Shown here one piece after another: positions 13,513 through 17,995 of a DNA stretch of 17,995 bases. The translations under genes were made by a program, and so were the position numbers. Location of the stretch: positions 1 to 17,995 of the forward strand of contig JAGOOU010000009.1 in assembly GCA_017992335.1 (NCBI GenBank), written 5' to 3'. Numbering within the stretch: position 1 is the first letter of the stretch; each line of letters starts with the position of its first letter. Source of the DNA: Candidatus Parcubacteria bacterium (GTDB lineage Bacteria > Patescibacteriota > Minisyncoccia > Minisyncoccales > Minisyncoccaceae). A model generated the notes under the pieces. That model ran no database searches and was not told the DNA's origin. It worked only from the letters and a program-made list of their open reading frames with translations.

Positions 13513-15357
13513 TTATTTCTTGGTTTTTGATTTTATCATTTCTTCAAACTCCTCTCTTTCAATAGTCTCTTTTTTCATTAAAGTCTTTGCTATTTTTTCA
13601 AGCAATCCTTTCTTTTCTTGAATAATTCTATTTGCTTCCTGTTCTGCATTATTTATCAATTTTTCTACCTCATTGTCAATATCAATAGCAACCTTTTCAG
13701 AATAATTTCTGGTTTCTGAATATTCTTTGCCCAAGAAAAGATCTGCTTCTCTTTCTCCAAAAACAGTTGGTCCCAAGTTAGACATACCATATGTTTTAAC
13801 AATATTTCTGGCTAACTGAGATGCTTTATTTAAATCATCTGAAGATCCTGTGGTAGTGTCATTAAATTTAATCTTCTCACATACATATCCTCCTAAAAGA
13901 ACGGAAAGCTCAGCAATAAATTCTGATTTTGTTCTTAAGAACCTATCTTCTTTTGGAACTTTTAAAGTATATCCTGCTGCCATTCCCCTTGAAATAATTG
14001 AAATCTTTCTTACTGGTTCTGCATTAGGAGTAAAAGCTGATACTAAAGCATGACCAGCTTCGTGATAAGCAGTAATCTCTTTTTCTTTATCTGACATAAT
14101 GTGACTTCTTCTTTCTGGTCCTAAAAGCACTTTTTCAATTGAATTTAATAAGTCCTGTTGAATAATATTTTTTGCATTTTTCTTAGCAGCTAAAATAGCA
14201 GCTTCATTGAAAACATTAGACAAATCAGCTCCTGAAAAGCCTGGCGTTCTTTCAGCTACCTCTCTTAAATTAATATCTGTAGACAATGTTTTATTTCTTG
14301 AATGAATCTTTAATATCTCTTCTCTTTCCCTAATGTCTGGCAAATGAATAACTATTTTTCTATCAAATCTGCCTGGTCTTAATAAGGCTGGATCTAATAC
14401 ATCCGGTCTATTGGTAGCTGCCAAAACAATAATCTTATCGTTTTGTTCAAAACCATCCATTTCAGTTAATAATTGGTTTAAGGTTTGTTCTCTTTCTTCG
14501 TGTCCACCAGTTATTGCTGGCCCCCTTGCTTTCCCAATACTATCAAGCTCATCAATAAAAATTAAACAAGGCTGATGTCTTTTTGCAGCATTAAAAAGGT
14601 TTCTCACCCTTCCCGAACCCACTCCCACGAACATCTCAACAAAAGAAGAACCAGCAACCGAAAAGAATGGCACATTACTTTCTCCTGCAACTGCTCTAGC
14701 TAATAAAGTTTTACCGCAACCAGCAGGACCAACTAATAGAGCTCCCTTGGGAATTCTTGCTCCCATTTTTAAATATTTATCTGGGTTTTTAAGAAAATCT
14801 ACTATTTCTTCTAGCTCTTCTTTTTCCTCTCTTAAACCAGCAACATCTTTAAATGTTATCTTTTCTTTTGGTTGTCCTTCTGCTCCAAATAACTTAACTT
14901 TTGGCTTTGTGAAATCAAATGTCTGCGCTGCACCTGATTTTGCTTGTCTCAACATTGTCCAAAAGAAAAATCCAAACATTAAAAGAGGCAAAACAACAAA
15001 TAAAAGAAGACTCCAAACCCAATCACTTGTATTTTCTTGTTCTTCAAAAACAAAAGATACTTTTTGAAGGCTTTCTTTGTCCCCCCCTAAATTGGTTAAA
15101 AGTTGGCTTAAACTTTCTCCTGTTTCCTTCTTTGTTTTAAAAATACTATTATCATTGTATGTTATAGTAACATCATTACCTAAAACTTTTATTTCCTTAA
15201 TTTTATTTTGGTTAATATCCTGAACTAATTGAGTAATAGAGACATCTTTGATTTCTTGGCTAGGATTATTAAGTAAATCAAAAACAGCGCCTAATAGCAA
15301 AAAAACTAAAACAACAAAAAGAATGTTTTTAAAAAGACCTTGAAGAGGACTCTTCAT
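13513..15357 (-). CDS. ftsH: ATP-dependent zinc metalloprotease FtsH
   Basis: 614 residues, normal for FtsH. Membrane-anchored AAA+ protease that extracts and degrades membrane and regulatory proteins. Two helices (about 10-30 and 112-136) flank a small extracytoplasmic domain. AAA+ module: Walker A GPAGCGKT (210-217, where GPPGTGKT is usual), pore loop MFVG (242-245), Walker B LIFIDE (265-270) and the second region of homology TNRPDVLDPALLRPGRFDR (315-333). Zinc protease: HEAGH (432-436) with the third ligand in SSDDLN (about 506-510). A C-terminal coiled-coil of Lys/Glu follows. It starts 14 bp after the rpsA stop, so the two form an operon. No Shine-Dalgarno or terminator is visible. Confidence 0.97.
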   Translation of the reverse strand: MKSPLQGLFKNILFVVLVFLLLGAVFDLLNNPSQEIKDVSITQLVQDINQNKIKEIKVLGNDVTITYNDNSIFKTKKETGESLSQLLTNLGGDKESLQKVSFVFEEQENTSDWVWSLLLFVVLPLLMFGFFFWTMLRQAKSGAAQTFDFTKPKVKLFGAEGQPKEKITFKDVAGLREEKEELEEIVDFLKNPDKYLKMGARIPKGALLVGPAGCGKTLLARAVAGESNVPFFSVAGSSFVEMFVGVGSGRVRNLFNAAKRHQPCLIFIDELDSIGKARGPAITGGHEEREQTLNQLLTEMDGFEQNDKIIVLAATNRPDVLDPALLRPGRFDRKIVIHLPDIREREEILKIHSRNKTLSTDINLREVAERTPGFSGADLSNVFNEAAILAAKKNAKNIIQQDLLNSIEKVLLGPERRSHIMSDKEKEITAYHEAGHALVSAFTPNAEPVRKISIISRGMAAGYTLKVPKEDRFLRTKSEFIAELSVLLGGYVCEKIKFNDTTTGSSDDLNKASQLARNIVKTYGMSNLGPTVFGEREADLFLGKEYSETRNYSEKVAIDIDNEVEKLINNAEQEANRIIQEKKGLLEKIAKTLMKKETIEREEFEEMIKSKTKK

Positions 15358-15371
15358 GTGTTTTTAATATT

Positions 15372-16478
15372 TTATTTTAATCTCAAAGACATCCAGTGTC
15401 TTTGTGGCTGAAAACTTAATATTTCAAAATCGTATTCTTTATTTGCTTCTATTTTTTCTTTCATTTTAGCTTCAGTGCCGAATTCAGAAATATGAATCAA
15501 TCCTTGAATCTTAGCTTGATCGTCTTTTTCATCTTCTCTTTTTATCTGAACAAATGCTCCAAAAGGATTAAATCTAACAACTATTCCCTTAATAACATCT
15601 CCTTGTTTTAAGGTTAGTTCTTGCCAAGGATCTTTTTTCAAATTCTTTAAAGATAAAGATACTCTGCCCTGAGAAATATCAATTATTTCAGCTTTAACAT
15701 TTTCTCCAACCTGAACTATTTGAGAAGGGTCTTCTATTAATTGCCAGTCTAATTCAGAAATATGAATCAATCCTTCTAATAATTCTTCTTCTTTTGCTTC
15801 TTCTAAGCTTTTGCCTGGTAAAGCAAATTTAATGAAACAACCGAAATTAACTATTCCTGATATCTTTCCTTCTACACTATCCCCTACTTTTAAAGATTGT
15901 AAAACTTTTTTAACTTGTTCGTTTTCTTTTGACTCTTCAGTTAAAATAATTTGGCCTGATTTTTCATCAAAATCAAGAATCTTTACTTTAATTTCCATTC
16001 CAATAAACGATTGTAGCTTTCTTAAAATCTTGGTCTTGTCCCCTTCTGGAACTTTAGGGTATTTTTCAGGAGATAATTGAGATGTTGGTAAAAATGCTGG
16101 TATGCCAGAAACATCGGTTAACAGTCCTCCTTTGTTTACTTTTGATACTTTTATTGTGAATGGTTTGTCTTCTTCTTTCTTTTCTTTTATCAATTTCCAA
16201 GCCATGTCTTTTTCAGCTTCTTTTAAAGACATTTCTACAAAACCATCTTCGTTTTCAGAATCAACTACTTTAACAGATATAATATCTCCATTTTTAATGT
16301 TCTTTAAAACATTCTTAGCGTTCTGATATTCAGCACCATAAATAATACCTGTTTTTCTAGGCCCAATATCTAAATATAATGCATTGTTCTCAATTGCCAA
16401 AACTTTGGCATCAACAATGTCTCCCTCTCTTAGGGTTTGCATCATATCATTAAGTTTTTGTATTAATTCAGCTTGCAT
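15372..16478 (-). CDS. rpsA: Ribosomal protein S1-like protein with four S1 domains
   Basis: About 368 residues with four S1/OB RNA-binding repeats. Each starts with a G-D-x-V-type strand: REGDIVDAKVL, GMEIKVKIL preceded by a divergent second unit, VGDSVEGKIS and QGDVIKGIVV. Two repeats carry the hallmark GLIHISE. E. coli S1 has six repeats; shorter four-repeat forms are common in other phyla. It likely helps bind mRNA at the 30S subunit. I chose the ATG at 16478 rather than a TTG at 16484, because the TATAAT box (16489-16484) overlaps the TTG and would place transcription start at the ATG. It forms an operon with ftsH. The next gene upstream is divergent. Confidence 0.88.
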   Translation of the reverse strand: MQAELIQKLNDMMQTLREGDIVDAKVLAIENNALYLDIGPRKTGIIYGAEYQNAKNVLKNIKNGDIISVKVVDSENEDGFVEMSLKEAEKDMAWKLIKEKKEEDKPFTIKVSKVNKGGLLTDVSGIPAFLPTSQLSPEKYPKVPEGDKTKILRKLQSFIGMEIKVKILDFDEKSGQIILTEESKENEQVKKVLQSLKVGDSVEGKISGIVNFGCFIKFALPGKSLEEAKEEELLEGLIHISELDWQLIEDPSQIVQVGENVKAEIIDISQGRVSLSLKNLKKDPWQELTLKQGDVIKGIVVRFNPFGAFVQIKREDEKDDQAKIQGLIHISEFGTEAKMKEKIEANKEYDFEILSFQPQRHWMSLRLK

Positions 16479-16483
16479 ATGCA

Positions 16484-16514
16484 ATTATATATCATAAAAA
16501 GAAAAAGAAGGCAA
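16484..16514 (-). promoter_or_regulatory. Promoter of rpsA-ftsH, leaderless arrangement
   Basis: TATAAT (16489-16484) lies five bases before the ATG. A TTGCCT (16514-16509) 19 bp upstream may be the -35. Expected start coincides with the ATG. Confidence 0.5.
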
Positions 16515-16573
16515 GTTTTTTGGTGATTCATGTTATCTAGGCGGATATGAAAATACCCCTGTGGACAAAAGCT

Positions 16574-16602
16574 TTGACAAAATAAGGGTTTTAAGGTACT
16601 AT
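16574..16602 (+). promoter_or_regulatory. Promoter of the 3D-domain gene
   Basis: TTGACA (16574-16579), 17-bp spacer, TACTAT (16597-16602). Predicted start is about 16609, exactly where the leader hairpin begins. Confidence 0.65.
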
Positions 16603-16608
16603 ATGAGC

Positions 16609-16624
16609 ATCCCTGCGAAGGGAT
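16609..16624 (+). promoter_or_regulatory. 5'-terminal leader hairpin with GCGA tetraloop
   Basis: Six-bp stem ATCCCT/AGGGAT closed by the GNRA tetraloop GCGA, at the very 5' end of the predicted transcript. The AAGGG Shine-Dalgarno-like bases lie in the loop and 3' arm, 9 nt before the ATG, so the hairpin could protect the mRNA or mask the ribosome site. Confidence 0.5.
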
Positions 16625-16631
16625 TTTATTT

Positions 16632-17096
16632 ATGAAAAAAATACACAATTACATTATATTTATAGCTGGTTTAGCCTTATTCCTAGCGGGAATTAGCCTA
16701 ATAAGCCAGGAAACAAGCGCCAAATCATTAGAAATGGATAATAATACTATTATTCCGCTTGCTTCTCAGCCTATTGCTAAAACCCAGGAAAAAGAGGTTA
16801 ATAAGATTATTAAGGTTGTAATAACAGCCTACTCTTCCTGCCCCCTTGAGACAGATGATACTCCTTTCTTGACTGCTAATGGATCTCAAGTACAGGAAGG
16901 TATTGTAGCTAATAACTTGCTTCCTTTTGGAACAAAGATTAGAATACCTGAATTATATGGAAATAAAGTGTTCGTAGTTCAAGATAGAATGAGCTATAAA
17001 AAAGGATATTACCATGTTGACATATGGTTTCCTTCCAAGGAACAAGCTATTAACTTCGGAGCAATCCAGACATATATAGAAGTTCTAAAAAGCTAA
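16632..17096 (+). CDS. Exported 3D-domain protein (double-psi beta-barrel)
   Basis: 154 residues. An N-terminal signal or anchor helix (about 7-26, ending near TSAKS) is followed by a ~35-residue linker and a C-terminal 3D domain (about 62-153). Recognisable are VVITAYSSCP, the GIVANNLLPFGTKIRIP stretch, VVQDRM with Asp117, and YHVDIWF with Asp129. The 3D domain is the MltA/RlpA-like double-psi barrel of secreted cell-wall hydrolases such as B. subtilis YocH, named for its conserved aspartates. Role in peptidoglycan remodelling outside the membrane is inferred from family. It is a single gene with its own promoter, leader hairpin and terminator, divergent from rpsA. Confidence 0.85.
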   Translation: MKKIHNYIIFIAGLALFLAGISLISQETSAKSLEMDNNTIIPLASQPIAKTQEKEVNKIIKVVITAYSSCPLETDDTPFLTANGSQVQEGIVANNLLPFGTKIRIPELYGNKVFVVQDRMSYKKGYYHVDIWFPSKEQAINFGAIQTYIEVLKS

Positions 17097-17122
17097 AAAC
17101 CGAGACATTGATCTCGGTTTTT
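17095..17122. terminator. Bidirectional rho-independent terminator
   Basis: Arms AAAAACCGAGA (17095-17105) and TCTCGGTTTTT (17112-17122) with a 6-nt loop. It ends the 3D-domain gene on + and the tRNA-Leu(TAA) transcript on -. Confidence 0.9.
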
Positions 17123-17133
17123 AATTTCCTCTG

Positions 17134-17216
17134 TGCCTCGGGTGGGACTCGAACCCACAAGGGTTTTGCCCGCAGCATTTTAAGTGCTGTATGTTTGCCA
17201 ATTTCATCACCGAGGC
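17134..17216 (-). tRNA. tRNA-Leu (anticodon TAA)
   Basis: 83-nt class II tRNA. Acceptor GCCTCGG/CCGAGGC, anticodon stem CAGCA/TGCTG with loop CTTAAAA, T-loop TTCGAGT, discriminator A, no CCA. Its first ten bases contain the stop codon of the HNH gene. Confidence 0.95.
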
Positions 17217-17683
17217 ATGGTTTTGTTCTGACCACGATAATTTGGTTTTAAACTATGACAATTAGGACAAAGTATCTGCAGATTATCTAGACAATTATTA
17301 TGAGTGTCTCCATCAATATGATGTAATTCAAGAGGCAATCTTCCGTCTTCGCTTCTTTTTGCCCAACCACATTCTTCACAATAAGGAGGTTTGAATCCTT
17401 CTTTGATTAATCTTTTTTTAAGTTTAAAACTTTGAAAAAAACTATCTTTATTTAAAATATTTTCTAAAGGAATCTTGTTTTTAAGAGAATATTCTAATCC
17501 CCTGTTCCATGCTTTTCCTTTAAAATGCTTTGCATCAAAGCCGTATTCTTTAATATATTTTTTAAGCTGAACGTAATTCCCTCCTGTTGGTCTTAATCCT
17601 ATTAATTTTAAAACTTCTCTATAGCTGTATGCTTTTTTAATTGCGGTTTCTAATTGTGTTTTTGTCCACGATCTTTTCTTCAT
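17207..17683 (-). CDS. Free-standing HNH endonuclease
   Basis: 158 residues from the chosen ATG. An N-terminal region (KRSWTKTQLE, SYREVLKLIG) looks like a small DNA-binding helix set. The central HFKGKAWNRG motif is common in this HNH group. The C-terminal HNH core has YCEECGW and CPNCHS zinc-binding pairs around LELHHIDGDTHNN and NLQILC. It is probably a homing or mobile-element nuclease. An upstream ATG at 17707 would add 8 residues, but it lies within the promoter spacer. With TATTAT at 17696-17691, transcription should start at about 17684, so the ATG at 17683 (MKKRSW) is favoured. The stop TGA lies in tRNA-Leu(TAA). Confidence 0.8.
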   Translation of the reverse strand: MKKRSWTKTQLETAIKKAYSYREVLKLIGLRPTGGNYVQLKKYIKEYGFDAKHFKGKAWNRGLEYSLKNKIPLENILNKDSFFQSFKLKKRLIKEGFKPPYCEECGWAKRSEDGRLPLELHHIDGDTHNNCLDNLQILCPNCHSLKPNYRGQNKTMPR

Positions 17684-17690
17684 TAATATA

Positions 17691-17720
17691 ATAATATCAT
17701 TAGGCATACGCTTTAGTCAA
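17691..17720 (-). promoter_or_regulatory. Promoter of the HNH gene, leaderless arrangement
   Basis: TTGACT (17720-17715), 18-bp spacer, TATTAT (17696-17691). The preferred ATG is 7 nt after the -10 box. Confidence 0.6.
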
Positions 17721-17763
17721 CTACTATCTTCCGTGTTCCTATTGTCATATTTTAAAGAACATG

Positions 17764-17835
17764 AGGCGTGGGCGGGAATTGCACCCGCGTATAAGAGTTT
17801 TGCAGACTCTTGCCTTACTGCTTGGCCACCACGCC
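17764..17835 (-). tRNA. tRNA-Cys (anticodon GCA)
   Basis: 72 nt. Acceptor GGCGTGG/CCACGCC, anticodon stem AGAGT/ACTCT with loop CTGCAAA, discriminator T as expected for Cys. The T-loop reads TGCAATT, so position 55 is G instead of the near-universal T. No CCA is encoded. Confidence 0.9.
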
Positions 17836-17836
17836 A

Positions 17837-17856
17837 ATGATAAAAAAGTTTATCAT
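17837..17856. repeat. AT-rich inverted repeat at the rbfA 3' end
   Basis: Perfect 8-bp arms ATGATAAA/TTTATCAT with a 4-nt loop, including the rbfA stop and reaching to two bases from tRNA-Cys. Too weak (mostly A-T) to call a terminator. Confidence 0.4.
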
Positions 17857-17995
17857 ATTTCCTTTTTCTTGTCTATTTCCATTAAAAGCTCTTCTATTCT
17901 TGAAGCTTCTCCTGTTTTACTTTCTTTCTTGAAAATGATCTTAGGTACTGGTCTTATCTTCAATTTTTTATTTAAAACTTGCTGAATAAAATATA
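17853..17995 (-). CDS. rbfA: Ribosome-binding factor A, C-terminal part only
   Basis: The last 47 codons are inside the window; the gene continues past the right edge. The residues read YFIQQVLNKKLKIRPVPKII, then FKKESKTGEASRIEELLMEI, matching the end of RbfA, where L-R/K-x-x-P-x-I/L-x-F precedes the conserved RIEELL helix. RbfA binds the 30S subunit and aids 16S rRNA 5'-end maturation. It is followed after 17 bp by tRNA-Cys, so co-transcription is likely. Confidence 0.85.
   Translation of the reverse strand, partial: YFIQQVLNKKLKIRPVPKIIFKKESKTGEASRIEELLMEIDKKKEI

Noticed and set aside
16482..16484. TTG start for the S1 protein
   Set aside because: It overlaps the -10 box; the ATG two codons later fits the expected transcription start.
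16560..16568. TGTGGACAA, one mismatch from a DnaA box
   Set aside because: A single copy without a cluster, AT-rich unwinding element or dnaA/dnaN neighbour does not support an origin.
17761..17985. Open frame of 74 codons on the plus strand at the right end
   Set aside because: It is antisense to tRNA-Cys and rbfA, both clearly supported on the other strand.

Overview
The window is AT-rich, gene-dense DNA that looks like a chromosomal segment of a Patescibacteria (CPR) bacterium, most probably Parcubacteria-like. This is inference. It rests on small two-helix secretion-type 'pilins' in a row, a type IV prepilin fused to an FGE/C-lectin domain, an intein in GyrA, mostly non-CCA tRNA genes, almost no Shine-Dalgarno sequences, and many starts placed where transcription should begin.

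Layout. 1-1481 (-) is a membrane glycosyltransferase running off the left edge, preceded by tRNA-Glu. 1623-2777 (-) is a prepilin fused to an FGE-like/C-lectin domain whose last ~40 codons look like the variable repeat of a diversity-generating retroelement (DGR). A compact divergent promoter separates it from the + strand operon tsaD-prsW-hsp20 (2859-5084), closed by a terminator. tRNA-Leu(TAG) follows on the - strand. 5356-6967 (-) holds four small pilin-like membrane proteins, two of them from a recent tandem duplication that also copied the 3' end of the adjacent methyltransferase gene. Upstream, on the same strand, are the methyltransferase, an intein-containing gyrA, a degenerate metallo-beta-lactamase-fold gene, a block of four tRNAs, rplS, tRNA-Val(GAC), tRNA-Ile(TAT) and an HTH protein. 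They form one long co-directional run with very short gaps.

13513-16478 (-) is rpsA-ftsH. 16632-17096 (+) is an exported 3D-domain protein facing away from rpsA. The right end carries tRNA-Leu(TAA), an HNH endonuclease gene, tRNA-Cys and the C-terminal part of rbfA. No gene-free stretch exceeds 300 bases. The longest are ~150 bp or less, and I could assign promoters, terminators or short remnants to most of them.

How the parts may work together. The core genes (tsaD, gyrA, rplS, rpsA, ftsH, rbfA and ten tRNAs) serve tRNA modification, DNA topology, translation and proteostasis. The accessory part is cell-surface machinery: the glycosyltransferase, the possibly hypervariable prepilin adhesin and the four pilin-like proteins, which fits a lifestyle of contact with a host or other cells. 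Mobile or selfish elements include the intein, the HNH gene and possibly the HTH protein. No reverse transcriptase or template repeat for a DGR was found inside the window.
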